Part shown: piece by piece, positions 16,688 through 24,980 of the stretch
How the letters are laid out: each line of letters opens with the position of its first letter
Position numbering within the stretch: position 1 is the stretch's first letter
Origin: an uncultured Fenollaria sp.
GTDB taxonomy: Bacteria; Bacillota; Clostridia; Tissierellales; Peptoniphilaceae
Direction: 5' to 3'
Assembly: GCF_934202865.1 (NCBI RefSeq)
Contig: NZ_CAKPYL010000005.1
Span: 1-47,303 of the forward strand
DNA length: 47,303 bases
The notes under the pieces: generated by a model
Databases searched by the model: none
Told to the model about the DNA's origin: nothing
Seen by the model: the letters and a program-made list of their open reading frames with translations, nothing else
Translations under genes and position numbers: made by a program

Positions 16688-17186
16688 GCAAATACTCTAC
16701 GTTGACGGCTACAACGTCATCAACTCATGGGAGCATTTGAGAGATAGAAAGGAAGAGTCGCTAGAGGCCGCTCGTGATGAGCTGGAGAACATCTTGGAAG
16801 AGTATATGCGCTACAATAAAGAGCGCATCATACTTGTCTACGATGGTCACTTGATCAAAGGCAATCAAGGCGAAAAGAAAATAGTGAAGGGCCTTGAGAT
16901 AGTTTTTACTAAAGAAAATATCACAGCCGATTCATATATTGAGAGGGAAGTGGCCAATATGACTTATGGCTATAGGATAAGAGTCGCTACAAGTGACCTT
17001 GCCGAGCAAAGCCTAATTTTTCAAAGAGGCGCCTCGAGACTTAGCTCAAGAGAGCTCGCTATAGAGATAGAAAATTCTAAGCGAACACAAAAAAGAATTT
17101 CTAAGAAAATCAATATGATTAACAACATGAAAATATCCGGCATCGATGAAGCAGAACTAGAAAAATTAAAGGATTTAGATTTATAA
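16668..17186 (+). CDS. NYN-domain ribonuclease (YacP/Rae1 family)
   Basis: A 172-residue PIN-like endoribonuclease. ILYVDGYNVINSW gives the first acidic cluster, with VYDGH and later VATSDLAEQ supplying the other metal-binding Asp residues. The Bacillus homologue Rae1 (YacP) cuts mRNA inside translating ribosomes. It follows rlmB with a 20-base overlap, the standard position. The operon ends here without an obvious hairpin before the next promoter. Confidence 0.86.
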   Translation: MKKKRLRQILYVDGYNVINSWEHLRDRKEESLEAARDELENILEEYMRYNKERIILVYDGHLIKGNQGEKKIVKGLEIVFTKENITADSYIEREVANMTYGYRIRVATSDLAEQSLIFQRGASRLSSRELAIEIENSKRTQKRISKKINMINNMKISGIDEAELEKLKDLDL

Positions 17187-17262
17187 AATAAAACAAATTA
17201 AAAAGAATTATATATAATAAGGAAAGAAAATAAATTTTATATCAAAATAATTTAAAAAAAGC

Positions 17263-17291
17263 TTGACAAATTGACGAAACTACGATAATAT
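17263..17291 (+). promoter_or_regulatory. Promoter of the rpmG-secE-nusG-rplKA operon
   Basis: A perfect -35 TTGACA (17263-17268) with TAATAT at 17286-17291 (17-base spacing) inside an AT-rich run. A weak inverted repeat of AGTATTATA type follows in the leader (about 17304-17329). The site is about 55 bases before rpmG. Confidence 0.72.
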
Positions 17292-17348
17292 ATATAGGTA
17301 GTTGTATAATACTTTTTAGAGTATTATATGAGTAGGAGGTGTTTATAA

Positions 17349-17498
17349 ATGAGAGAAAAGGTCGTATTAGCTTGCACAGAATGCAATCAAAGAAATTACA
17401 CAACTAAGAAGAATAAGAAGAACACTACTGAAAGAATTGAACTTCAAAAGTACTGTAAGTTCTGCAAGAAGCACACAGCACATAAAGAAACAAAATAA
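17349..17498 (+). CDS. rpmG: Ribosomal protein L33
   Basis: A 49-residue protein starting [19 protein letters not shown]. It is the zinc-binding form, with CxxC near residue 9 and a second CxxC (CKFC) near residue 36. Basic and Lys-rich, with the usual L33 size. GAGGTGTT lies upstream. It is the first gene of the operon with secE and nusG, the common Firmicute order. No tRNA-Trp gene lies between rpmG and secE. Confidence 0.95.
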   Translation: MREKVVLACTECNQRNYTTKKNKKNTTERIELQKYCKFCKKHTAHKETK

Positions 17499-17516
17499 TT
17501 TTTAGGAGTTGATAAC

Positions 17517-17717
17517 ATGGCAGAAGTAGAAAAGAAAGGTAAAACAAGTAATTTCTTAAAAGGCGTTAAAGCTGAAATGAGAAAAGTTATTTGGCCTAGC
17601 AAGAAAGATTTAGTTAATTACACATTAGTTGTAATTGGAATTAGTGTGGCTGTAGCTGCATTAGTATACCTTATCGACTTGGGAATTGGCGCTATATTTA
17701 AACAAATTATTAAATAG
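17517..17717 (+). CDS. secE: Preprotein translocase subunit SecE
   Basis: A 66-residue single-span form typical of Gram-positives. The conserved amphipathic helix reads FLKGVKAEMRKVIWPSKKDL, followed by one membrane helix (about residues 36-60). It clamps SecY in the translocase. It lies between rpmG and nusG with gaps of 18 and 2 bases, so it is co-transcribed. Confidence 0.95.
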   Translation: MAEVEKKGKTSNFLKGVKAEMRKVIWPSKKDLVNYTLVVIGISVAVAALVYLIDLGIGAIFKQIIK

Positions 17718-17719
17718 TA

Positions 17720-18316
17720 ATGAGCGATTTAGATTTAAATGAAAACAAGGCGAATTCTATCGATTTATCAGATAGAGAAGCCGATGCCAAATGGTATGTA
17801 ATCCATACGTATTCAGGATATGAAAATAAGGTAAAAGCTACAATTGAAAAGATGATAGTTAATCGTGGCACAGCTGACGGTATTTTTAAAGTTGAAGTGC
17901 CTACAGAAGAATACGTAGAAAAAAAGGATGGCGTCAAAAAAATCAAATCCAGAAAGATATTCCCCAGCTACGTGCTAGTCAAGATGATTATCAACGATAA
18001 ATCATGGTATCTAGTTAGAAATACCAGAGGAGTAACAGGTTTTGTTGGACCACAATCAAAGCCTATACCATTGACAGAGAAAGAGCTTTATAACTTAGGC
18101 GTTCACACTAAGTCCATCATAGATGATACTAAGAAGGACGTTAACTACAAGCACGGAGATCACCTAGCCGTTACAGACGGACCATTCAAGGGCTTCGAAG
18201 CGATAGTTGACACAGTTAATGAAGACGCTGGCACTATAAAGTGTTCTGTTAATATGTTTGGTAGGGACACACTTGTAGAGTTTGAATACTATCAAGTAAG
18301 CCCTATCACAAAATAG
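17720..18316 (+). CDS. nusG: Transcription termination/antitermination protein NusG
   Basis: A 198-residue factor that binds RNA polymerase and couples it to ribosomes or Rho. The NGN domain opens WYVIHTYSGYENKVKATIEK (about residue 25) and has FPSYVLVKM and TRGVTGFVG. The C-terminal KOW domain has VTDGPFKGFEAIVDTVNE. A 20-residue acidic extension precedes the NGN domain. It starts two bases after secE, and rplK follows after 62 bases. Confidence 0.95.
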   Translation: MSDLDLNENKANSIDLSDREADAKWYVIHTYSGYENKVKATIEKMIVNRGTADGIFKVEVPTEEYVEKKDGVKKIKSRKIFPSYVLVKMIINDKSWYLVRNTRGVTGFVGPQSKPIPLTEKELYNLGVHTKSIIDDTKKDVNYKHGDHLAVTDGPFKGFEAIVDTVNEDAGTIKCSVNMFGRDTLVEFEYYQVSPITK

Positions 18317-18378
18317 CTATTATCATAAAAGATAATATATAAAAGTGCGTAAAGCACAAAAATCGAGGAGGTGCGAAT

Positions 18379-18804
18379 ATGGCAAAAAAAGTTAGCGCAA
18401 TTGTCAAACTTCAAATACCGGCTGGAAAAGCTACACCTGCACCACCGGTAGGAACTGCACTTGGACCACACGGCGTAAATATTATGCAATTTACAAAGGA
18501 GTTCAATGCTAAGACTCAAGATAAAGTAGGTCTAATCATACCAGTTGTTTTAACTGTATATCAAGACAGATCATTTACTTTTATCACAAAGACACCACCA
18601 GCTCCAGTATTGATCAAGAAAGCTCTTAACATTCAAAGCGGTTCAGGCGAACCAAACAAGAAGAAAGTAGCTAAGCTTACAAAAGATCAAGTTAAGGAGA
18701 TCGCAGAAATGAAGATGCCAGACTTAAATGCAGCAAGTGTAGAAGCAGCTATGAGCATGGTTGCTGGAACTGCAAGAAGTATGGGCGTCGAAGTAGAAGA
18801 ATAA
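18379..18804 (+). CDS. rplK: Ribosomal protein L11
   Basis: A 141-residue protein of the GTPase-associated centre. The N-terminal domain has [19 protein letters not shown] and the rRNA-binding C-terminal domain ends in [14 protein letters not shown]. Start behind GAGGAGGTG. The order nusG-rplK-rplA is standard. Confidence 0.97.
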   Translation: MAKKVSAIVKLQIPAGKATPAPPVGTALGPHGVNIMQFTKEFNAKTQDKVGLIIPVVLTVYQDRSFTFITKTPPAPVLIKKALNIQSGSGEPNKKKVAKLTKDQVKEIAEMKMPDLNAASVEAAMSMVAGTARSMGVEVEE

Positions 18805-18856
18805 TTCTACTTATTAGGTGGGAGAAAATTCGTTATTACCACAAGGAGGTTAGAAA

Positions 18857-19555
18857 ATGGCAAAAAGAGGTAAAAAATACCAAGACAGTTTAAAAGAATT
18901 CGATAAAAATGAATACTTCGAATCAGATGAAGCCATAGGCGTTGTTATTAAGACAGCTAAGGCAAAATTTGACGAAACTGTTGAACTACACTGCAGATTA
19001 GGTGTTGACTCAAGATATGCTGACCAACAAGTTAGAGGCGCAGTAGTTCTACCACACGGTACAGGTAAGACTAAAAAAGTTTTAGTTATCGCTAAGGCAG
19101 ACAAACAAGAAGAAGCTAAACAAGCTGGCGCAGACTATGTTGGAGCAGAAGACATGGTTGAAAAGATCCAAAAAGAAAACTGGTTTGATTTCGACGTAAT
19201 CGTTGCTACACCAGATACTATGGGACTTATCGGTAGACTAGGTAAGGTTCTAGGTCCTAAGGGCTTAATGCCAAACCCTAAGTCAGGAACAGTTACATTT
19301 GAACTAGAAAAGGCTATCAAAGATATTAAAGCAGGTAAAGTTGAATATCGTTTGGACAAAGCAAACATCATTCACTGCCCAATAGGTAAAGTATCATTTG
19401 GCCAAGAAAAGCTTCAAGAAAACTTTAATGCTATCATGTCAGCTATAATCAAAGCAAAACCAGCTGCAGCAAAAGGAAAGTATTTAAGATCTGTTACACT
19501 TACTTCGACTATGGGTCCTGGAGTAAAAGTAAATAGCTCAAAAATTACTGAATAA
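18857..19555 (+). CDS. rplA: Ribosomal protein L1
   Basis: A 232-residue L1-stalk protein. Seen are [11 protein letters not shown] at the start, VVLPHGTGK, the signature [19 protein letters not shown] and the C-terminal [14 protein letters not shown]1 can act as a translational repressor of its own mRNA in many bacteria; no clear rRNA mimic was found in the 52 bases before it. The start follows AAGGAGG. Confidence 0.97.
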   Translation: MAKRGKKYQDSLKEFDKNEYFESDEAIGVVIKTAKAKFDETVELHCRLGVDSRYADQQVRGAVVLPHGTGKTKKVLVIAKADKQEEAKQAGADYVGAEDMVEKIQKENWFDFDVIVATPDTMGLIGRLGKVLGPKGLMPNPKSGTVTFELEKAIKDIKAGKVEYRLDKANIIHCPIGKVSFGQEKLQENFNAIMSAIIKAKPAAAKGKYLRSVTLTSTMGPGVKVNSSKITE

Positions 19556-19559
19556 AGTA

Positions 19560-19588
19560 TTGACTTTTCAGAAAACTTTTGATATAAT
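19560..19588 (+). promoter_or_regulatory. Promoter of rplJ-rplL
   Basis: -35 TTGACT (19560-19565), 17-base spacer, -10 TATAAT (19583-19588) with an extended TGA in front. It gives the L10-L12 operon its own transcript about 195 bases upstream of rplJ. Confidence 0.82.
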
Positions 19589-19614
19589 AAACTAGTTAAC
19601 AGAGTTAATTTAAT

Positions 19615-19716
19615 AGGAATATATAAACCGTAGACAGTAGGTGCGTAAAGCTTAATTACCTACCGAGGATATGATAAGCCAGTATCAACCCCCTTATGTC
19701 TATAAGAGGGTTTTTT
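19615..19716 (+). promoter_or_regulatory. Ribosomal protein L10 leader (autoregulatory RNA)
   Basis: The leader holds CCGTAGACAGTAGGTG, then CCTACCGAGGATATGATAAG, the conserved strands of the Gram-positive L10 leader (L10 leader family). GTAGGT pairs with ACCTAC to form the stem bound by the L10(L12)4 complex. A terminator hairpin follows directly, so excess L10 probably favours early termination. The leader mimics the L10-binding site of 23S rRNA. Confidence 0.85.
19687..19716 (+). terminator. Attenuator terminator of the L10 leader
   Basis: AACCCCCTTAT pairs with ATAAGAGGGTT (one mismatch) around a GTCT loop, followed by TTTTTT. It lies between the L10-binding stem and rplJ, at the place of a regulated terminator. 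Confidence 0.85.
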
Positions 19717-19784
19717 ATTGACATAGATTATAAACGGGATTAGCAATTAGCTAAGGTTCCTATTTTTCCAGTGGAGGTGAAATA

Positions 19785-20318
19785 GTGAAAGAACATGTTT
19801 TAGAACAAAAGAAACAAGTTGTTCAAGAAATTAAAGAAAAACTTGAAAAATCAGAATCCATAGTTCTTATGGACTATAAAGGATTAAACGTTGCAGATGT
19901 TACTGATTTAAGAAAGCAATGCAGAGAAAGCAATGTTGAGTATAAAGTTTACAAAAACACTATGCTTAGATTTGCTCTACACGAATTCGGCGTTGAAGGC
20001 TTAGATGAGTACTTGGAAGGAACAAATGCTGTTGCATTTGCATACGACGATCCAAGTTCAGCTGCAAAAGTAGCTTATAAGTTTGCTAAAGAAAATGACA
20101 AACTTGAAATCAAAATCGGTTTAGTTGATAAAGACATATTTGATGTAAATCAATTAAAACAATTATCAGAACTACCATCGAAGGAAGTTCTTATCGCAAA
20201 AGTACTTGGCGGCTTAAATGGACCAATCCAAGGCTTTGCAAATGTATTAAATGGAACTATGAAGGGCTTAGTTGTAGCTCTTAACCAAATTGCTGAAAAG
20301 AAAGCAGCAGAAGCATAA
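19785..20318 (+). CDS. rplJ: Ribosomal protein L10
   Basis: A 177-residue stalk base protein. The N-terminal domain has SIVLMDYKGLNVADVTDLR and KVYKNTMLRFAL; the C-terminal helix binds L12 dimers. The start is GTG with GGAGGTGA seven bases before it. The protein also represses its operon through the leader upstream. Confidence 0.96.
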   Translation: MKEHVLEQKKQVVQEIKEKLEKSESIVLMDYKGLNVADVTDLRKQCRESNVEYKVYKNTMLRFALHEFGVEGLDEYLEGTNAVAFAYDDPSSAAKVAYKFAKENDKLEIKIGLVDKDIFDVNQLKQLSELPSKEVLIAKVLGGLNGPIQGFANVLNGTMKGLVVALNQIAEKKAAEA

Positions 20319-20345
20319 ATAAAAAATTTTTTGGAGGTATTTATA

Positions 20346-20726
20346 ATGTCAGAAAAAGTTACAAGTTTAATTGAAGAAGTAAAATCACTTACAGTTCTAG
20401 AATTATCAGAACTAGTTAAAGCACTAGAAGAAGAATTCGGAGTATCAGCAGCAGCTCCAGTAGCAGTTGCAGCAGCTCCAGCAGCAGGCGGAGCAGCTCC
20501 AGCAGCAGAAGAAAAATCAGATTTCGATGTAGTTCTTGAAGAAGCTGGCGCTGAAAAGATCAAAGTTATCAAAGTAGTTAGAGAAATCACTGGCTTAGGC
20601 TTAAAGGACGCTAAGGACTTAGTTGACGGAGCTCCTAAGACAATCAAAGAAGCTGCACCAAAGGCAGAAGCTGACGAAATGAAGAAGAAACTTGAAGAAG
20701 TTGGAGCAAAGGTTACATTAAAGTAA
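20346..20726 (+). CDS. rplL: Ribosomal protein L7/L12
   Basis: A 126-residue acidic stalk protein: N-terminal dimerisation part ([18 protein letters not shown]), an Ala-rich hinge (about 40-60) and the C-terminal domain with [20 protein letters not shown]. The frame opens at a TTG at 20331 that is part of the TTGGAGG ribosome site, so ATG 20346 is the start. A strong terminator follows and rpoB is not next. Confidence 0.97.
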   Translation: MSEKVTSLIEEVKSLTVLELSELVKALEEEFGVSAAAPVAVAAAPAAGGAAPAAEEKSDFDVVLEEAGAEKIKVIKVVREITGLGLKDAKDLVDGAPKTIKEAAPKAEADEMKKKLEEVGAKVTLK

Positions 20727-20744
20727 TTTAAATAAACTTAGAAA

Positions 20745-20768
20745 AGCAGCCGTTTGGCTGCTTTTTTT
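20745..20768 (+). terminator. Rho-independent terminator after rplL
   Basis: A seven-base GC-rich stem AGCAGCC / GGCTGCT with GTTT loop and seven T residues. Confidence 0.92.
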
Positions 20769-20786
20769 GTGCATAGAGGTGGTCTA

Positions 20787-21269
20787 ATGATTAGAAGAGC
20801 AAATAAAGAAGATATTATTAGCATCATGCCGATATATGAGGCGGCAAAGGCTAAGATGCGTGCGGATGGAAACATGCACCAGTGGAGTGACAAGTACCCT
20901 GACGAAGAAACACTTTTAGATGATATAGCAAGAGGCGAGCTATATGTAGCATGCGATGATGAGATATATGGTGTCTTTATGCTTAGCTTTTCTGGTGAAG
21001 AGACTTATAAAGAAATTCAAGGCGCGTGGCTTAATGATGAGCCATACGCTGTCATTCATAGAATTGCTAGCCTTGGCAAGGGAAGAAACTTACTTAAGGA
21101 CGCAATAGATTTTGCTTTTGCTAATACAGCCAACATTCGCATCGATACGCACGAAGATAACAATATTATGCGCACTCTTCTTAATAAATTAGGCTTTGTA
21201 TATACGGGCATCATTCATCTTAAAAATGGTGACGAGAGAAGGGCGTATCAATTAATTAAAAGTAAATAA
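20787..21269 (+). CDS. GNAT family N-acetyltransferase
   Basis: A 160-residue acetyl-CoA-dependent transferase starting MIRRANKEDIISIMPIYEAA, the usual GNAT opening. The acetyl-CoA pyrophosphate loop is around RIASLGKGRNLLKDAIDFA, and IRIDTHEDNNIMRTLLNKLGFVYTG is the C-terminal strand-helix with NxxM..L...GF. The substrate is unknown. The frame extends to 20754, into the rplL terminator; ATG 20787 has GAGGTGG upstream and is preferred. A shared hairpin lies 6 bases after the stop. Confidence 0.86.
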   Translation: MIRRANKEDIISIMPIYEAAKAKMRADGNMHQWSDKYPDEETLLDDIARGELYVACDDEIYGVFMLSFSGEETYKEIQGAWLNDEPYAVIHRIASLGKGRNLLKDAIDFAFANTANIRIDTHEDNNIMRTLLNKLGFVYTGIIHLKNGDERRAYQLIKSK

Positions 21270-21275
21270 ATACAA

Positions 21276-21307
21276 AAAACACCTTATCGTGCATGATAAG
21301 GTGTTTT
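21276..21307. terminator. Bidirectional terminator
   Basis: A 13-base perfect inverted repeat AAAACACCTTATC / GATAAGGTGTTTT between the convergent acetyltransferase and C39-like peptidase genes, with T runs usable in both directions. Confidence 0.88.
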
Positions 21308-21310
21308 CTA

Positions 21311-22123
21311 TTAGTATGATGTGATATACATAACTTTGGCTAAGTATGGACTTATCTCGTCAAAATCGTACCAACCCGAGCTTCTGTAGTTATCTTCTTC
21401 GCCGTTAGGGTTTGAGATGTATACTTTGCCGTCATCTGTCGCAGCAAGTAGAACCATGTAGTGCGACTTACTTGTGAAGCGATTCTCCTCTGGTTTATTC
21501 CATATACATACAATGATGGGTCTATTCGTTTTAAGATGACTGGTTAAACTTTCCTTTGATAAAGATTTTGCGTCGAAATAAAAGTCCGTATTGTCGACGC
21601 CGTAACTCTTTAGCTCCTTTGAAAGCTTTGTGTAGTCGAGGCGAGGGTAGTACTTCTCACGTAGATCTTCTGGCGTAAGACTTTGACCGTAGCCCGACAA
21701 AACTATGGACATGGCGGTGATGCCACAGCCGTAGTCTTCCATATTGCCGCTCCAGTACTCATTGTCCTTCCATGGCTCGACATTTTGCTTATACTCGGTA
21801 TAAGTCTTTTTATTTTCATCCACTGTTGTGAACTTTGTGAAATAGCCTTCGCCACTTATCTTTTCTTGACCAACGCCGTTATAGTTTTCGTTCGTATCCA
21901 TCTTAATATCTTTATACGGACTGCTTATGCCAGTTTTTTCTAAGTAATAGTTAAGCGTGTCATTGGCGCTTTCAATTATATTGCTTCTAAGTCTAGCTTT
22001 TTTAATTAATATGAAAGATATAATTAATACTATTAAAGTGAAGAAAAATGTCTTTCTTCTCTTTCTTTTTCTTTTTAGCTTTCTCTTTTTATTTATGTAT
22101 GCTCTGGATTTATTATTATCCAT
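21311..22123 (-). CDS. Membrane-anchored C39-like cysteine peptidase
   Basis: A 270-residue protein with a very basic N-terminus (Lys/Arg-rich, about residues 10-24) and one membrane helix (about 26-41), so the body faces outside. The C-terminal half is a C39-like papain-fold domain: the active Cys in MEDYGCGITAMSIVLSGYG, the His in SKSHYMVLLAA, and the third polar residue in VYISNPNGE. Such domains cut peptides or wall-linked proteins. No ABC transporter domain is attached, so it is not a bacteriocin exporter. A four-copy 11-bp repeat sits just upstream of its -10 box, pointing to control by a response regulator. Confidence 0.8.
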   Translation of the reverse strand: MDNNKSRAYINKKRKLKRKRKRRKTFFFTLIVLIISFILIKKARLRSNIIESANDTLNYYLEKTGISSPYKDIKMDTNENYNGVGQEKISGEGYFTKFTTVDENKKTYTEYKQNVEPWKDNEYWSGNMEDYGCGITAMSIVLSGYGQSLTPEDLREKYYPRLDYTKLSKELKSYGVDNTDFYFDAKSLSKESLTSHLKTNRPIIVCIWNKPEENRFTSKSHYMVLLAATDDGKVYISNPNGEEDNYRSSGWYDFDEISPYLAKVMYITSY

Positions 22124-22145
22124 ATAATCATCCCTTCTTAAGACT

Positions 22146-22151
22146 ATTATA
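22146..22151 (-). promoter_or_regulatory. -10 box of the C39-like peptidase gene
   Basis: TATAAT on the minus strand, about 25 bases before the start codon. The -35 position (22169-22174) shows only AGAAAA and falls inside the repeat array, as expected for an activator-dependent promoter. Confidence 0.5.
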
Positions 22152-22161
22152 ATATATAAAT

Positions 22162-22199
22162 CTTAATTTTTTCTTAAATTAGACTTAATATTTTCTTAA
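22162..22199 (-). repeat. Four CTTAA repeats with exact 11-bp period, probable operator
   Basis: On the plus strand CTTAA occurs at 22162, 22173, 22184 and 22195, each separated by six AT bases. One helical turn spacing puts all four on one face of the DNA. OmpR/PhoB-family regulators bind such tandem half-sites; the PmrA box (YTTAAK-N5-YTTAAK) is a close known example. The array overlaps the -35 position of the C39-like peptidase promoter. AT-rich chance is possible but exact phasing of four copies is striking. Confidence 0.6.
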
Positions 22200-22216
22200 A
22201 TTTAAAAATTCTCATG

Positions 22217-22249
22217 AAAAAGCACCTCATCTACTAAAGATGAAGTGCT
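22217..22249 (-). terminator. Terminator of the SLH protein gene
   Basis: AGCACCTCATCT and AGATGAAGTGCT form a 12-base stem with one C-A mismatch, followed on the minus strand by TTTTT. Confidence 0.8.
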
Positions 22250-22266
22250 ATAACTCAAAATTTTAT

Positions 22267-23154
22267 TTATTTTGTGTTAATCTCGATATTGTTATTTTCA
22301 TTACCAATAACTTTTATATCAAATGGTCCGTCGCCTGTTTCTTCAGCGTTTAGTGCAAGTGTAACTGTTTTGTATGCTATGACTTGTAGGGTTATAGTTG
22401 TTGGTCCTGGCGCTACGACTTGCGGATAGATCGTTATCTTATTATCCTTAAGTAGTACTTTTTCTACGCCAACTGTGTATCCTGGGTTAGGGAACTTCAT
22501 TGTGAATGTGATTAGGATTTGATCGCCCTCTTTTTTATAGAAGATCGATTCGCCGTTGTTGCTTAAACCCTCTGAGATGTTTTGTACATCAAAGGATAGG
22601 TTTTTGGCTGTTTTTTCGCCTTCGTTATCCTTAAAAATCTTGTGTATTCTTTGCACGATTAAAACTCCTTCTACTTGTGATAGCTTTTTTTCTGGCGCAT
22701 ATTTTTTATCGCCATTGCCATATACTATGCCTTTATTTACAAGGTATTTTAACTTTTCTTTTCTAATCTTGTCCATCTTTTCAATGTCAGTGAAGTCTAT
22801 GTTTTTTTCTTCGCTACGAGCGAATTTTATGTTCTTCACACCGTCAAAGATGTAGTCAAGCATTGATTCTCTTGTAAGATAGTTGGAGTCACCATATATA
22901 CTTACTTTGAAGTCGCCATATTCGTTAGATAGTTTTTCCAGTGCACTTGCAAATTGTTTTGCTTCTAGCGGAGCGTTTGGCTCGAACTTCGCATAATTAT
23001 CTTTCGCAAGCTCTGTAAAGTACTTCTTCATAAATTCATCTTCAATTTTTTTCTCAGCCCAGTGACCTTTTAATTTATCTATACCCATTGCCATGGCTGT
23101 GCTTGATAGCAAAATGCATATCAATAATAGGGCGCTTATCATTCTCTTCTTCAT
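22267..23154 (-). CDS. Secreted S-layer-homology (SLH) domain protein
   Basis: A 295-residue exported protein with a signal peptide (about 1-22, ending STAMAM). Residues about 25-170 carry SLH-like repeats: LKGHWAEKKIEDEF with FEPNAPLEAKQFASAL, then IDFTDIEKMDKIRKEKLKYL with GIVYGNGDKKYAPEKKLS. These normally bind a pyruvylated secondary wall polymer. The remaining 110 residues form a beta-rich domain I do not recognise. It has its own promoter and terminator, so it is monocistronic. The start follows AAGGAGGAAAAC. Confidence 0.75.
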   Translation of the reverse strand: MKKRMISALLLICILLSSTAMAMGIDKLKGHWAEKKIEDEFMKKYFTELAKDNYAKFEPNAPLEAKQFASALEKLSNEYGDFKVSIYGDSNYLTRESMLDYIFDGVKNIKFARSEEKNIDFTDIEKMDKIRKEKLKYLVNKGIVYGNGDKKYAPEKKLSQVEGVLIVQRIHKIFKDNEGEKTAKNLSFDVQNISEGLSNNGESIFYKKEGDQILITFTMKFPNPGYTVGVEKVLLKDNKITIYPQVVAPGPTTITLQVIAYKTVTLALNAEETGDGPFDIKVIGNENNNIEINTK

Positions 23155-23186
23155 ATGTTTTCCTCCTTTACTATGATTCTACCTTT

Positions 23187-23195
23187 ATTATATCA
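23187..23195 (-). promoter_or_regulatory. Extended -10 promoter of the SLH gene
   Basis: TGATATAAT on the minus strand, about 33 bases before the start. No convincing -35; the extended TG may replace it. Confidence 0.5.
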
Positions 23196-23231
23196 TAAAG
23201 CTAGCTTATTAGAGGTTACAAATGTATTAAA

Positions 23232-24980
23232 TCATTTTAGATCAAGAAGCGAGCCTGTATAAAGCTCGTAGTAAAGGCCTTTCTTCGACATAAGCTCATC
23301 GTGCGTACCAGTTTCTTTTATGCCGTCATCTGTTAGAACGATGATGGTTTTTGCGTTTTTAATAGTTGAGAGCCTATGGGCAATAGTAAGTGTCGTTCTA
23401 CCCTCCGAAAGCTTTTCAAGTGACTCTTGTATAAGTCTTTCGCTAGTGTTATCAAGAGCCGACGTAGCCTCGTCAAGTATAAGCACTTTTGGATTCTTTA
23501 AAAATACTCTTGCTATGGCTATCCTTTGCTTTTGACCGCCAGATAGCTTTACGCCACGCTCGCCAACATAAGTGTTAAAGCCATCTTTCAGTTCCATAAT
23601 AAAGTCATATGCGCCAGCAAGTTTAGCTGCCTCGATGATTTCATCTTTGCTTGCATCGATCTTGCCATATTTGATATTATCAAGTATAGTGCCGCTAAAT
23701 AGGTAGACTTCTTGTTGAACCGAGCCAATATTTTGTCTTAAGGACTTTAGTGTGAAGTCTTTAATATTTCTGCCATCTATCAAAATCTCTCCGCTTGTAA
23801 CATCGTAGAAGCGAGGTATTAAGTTAACTAGAGTCGTTTTACCTGAGCCAGATGGTCCAACTATAGCGATGGAGTCGCCCTCATTAACCACTAGATTGAC
23901 ATTAGAAAGAACTTTGTTTTTGTCGTCAGGGTAAGTGAAGCTCACGTCCTTAAACTCGATTTTGCCCTTGACATCTTTTAGCTCGATGGCGTCTTCTTTG
24001 TCAAAGATATCGACGTCTGTATCCATAATCTCGATGAAGCGCTCTATGCCAGTCATGCCGGCATTGAAGTTCTCCATGAAATCGACTATTCTTTTTATAG
24101 TTGTGAGTAGGCTTGTTGCGAATAATACATAGGCAATCATGTCACCAGCTGATATTTTCCCAGCCTGCATTAAAAAGCCGCCCAAAGTAATTATCATAGT
24201 ATACATGATGGCATCGAAGATTCTATTTACAGTGCCAAAGCCCGCCATATATGTGTATCTCTTCTTTTTAATCTCAAGGAATTTATCGTTATCTTTTTCA
24301 AATTTTTCGACTTCAACATCTTCATTCGCAAAGGACTTAACTACTTTTGAGCCAAGTAGCGAGTCCTCAAGTCCTGAGTTTAAGTCGCCTATGTGATCTC
24401 TTTGCTCCTTAAAGGCGCGGCGCATCTTGCGGTTGTATGAGCTTGACGCATATATCATTATAGGTATCATGATAAACATTAGCACTGTTAATAAAACATT
24501 GATCTTAATTAAAATTGCAAATGAAATAATTATCTTGAATATAGCAATTAAAAACTCTTCAGGACAATGGTGAGCGAACTCAGTTACGTCGAAGAGGTCA
24601 TGAGTGATTCTGGCCATGATTTGACCGACCTTAGTATTGTTGTAGTAACTGTCTGATAGGTGCTGCAAATGGGCAAAGGCATCGCTACGCATGTCTTTTT
24701 CGATGTAGGCGCCCATGATGTGACCGACCTTAGTCATGTAGAATTGAGCAACTATCTCAACTACGCGCAGTGCGAAGTAAAGTCCAGCTACTTTTAAAAT
24801 GTACTCATTTGTTAAAAGTAAAATGTCTTGTGCAGCCGTATTAGTTATGCTTCTTAATAATAAAGGAAAGACTAGTTCACACACTGTAGTTAATACAGCG
24901 CAGAACAAGTCTATGAAGAGAATTTTTCTATATTTTTTAAAGTAGGGTAAAAAGCGTTTTATTAGTTCTTTATTTTTCAT
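23232..24980 (-). CDS. ABC transporter, fused permease and ATP-binding domains
   Basis: A 582-residue half-transporter of the MsbA/multidrug exporter type. The first 310 residues hold six membrane helices; the ATPase domain starts near IEFKDVSFTYPDDKN and shows Walker A GPSGSGKTT, signature LSGGQKQR, Walker B VLILDEATSALD and the H-loop in IAHRLST. It works as a dimer and exports lipids or hydrophobic compounds. Its start overlaps the end of the MurJ gene by 11 bases, so it is co-expressed with the lipid II flippase. The substrate is unknown; a lipid-linked envelope precursor would be a reasonable inference. Confidence 0.92.
   Translation of the reverse strand: MKNKELIKRFLPYFKKYRKILFIDLFCAVLTTVCELVFPLLLRSITNTAAQDILLLTNEYILKVAGLYFALRVVEIVAQFYMTKVGHIMGAYIEKDMRSDAFAHLQHLSDSYYNNTKVGQIMARITHDLFDVTEFAHHCPEEFLIAIFKIIISFAILIKINVLLTVLMFIMIPIMIYASSSYNRKMRRAFKEQRDHIGDLNSGLEDSLLGSKVVKSFANEDVEVEKFEKDNDKFLEIKKKRYTYMAGFGTVNRIFDAIMYTMIITLGGFLMQAGKISAGDMIAYVLFATSLLTTIKRIVDFMENFNAGMTGIERFIEIMDTDVDIFDKEDAIELKDVKGKIEFKDVSFTYPDDKNKVLSNVNLVVNEGDSIAIVGPSGSGKTTLVNLIPRFYDVTSGEILIDGRNIKDFTLKSLRQNIGSVQQEVYLFSGTILDNIKYGKIDASKDEIIEAAKLAGAYDFIMELKDGFNTYVGERGVKLSGGQKQRIAIARVFLKNPKVLILDEATSALDNTSERLIQESLEKLSEGRTTLTIAHRLSTIKNAKTIIVLTDDGIKETGTHDELMSKKGLYYELYTGSLLDLK

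Noticed and set aside
17187..17348. tRNA gene between the NYN gene and rpmG or before secE
   Set aside because: No cloverleaf arms or T-loop GTTCRANNC sequence are present.
20150..20647. A 165-codon minus-strand open frame across rplJ and rplL
   Set aside because: It is the antisense shadow of two certain ribosomal protein genes. Its Ala/Pro/Ser-rich content comes from the rplL hinge, and it has no ribosome site.
22162..22199. CTTAA array as a CRISPR-like or simple repeat
   Set aside because: The units are five bases with six-base AT spacers, which is operator geometry, not CRISPR.
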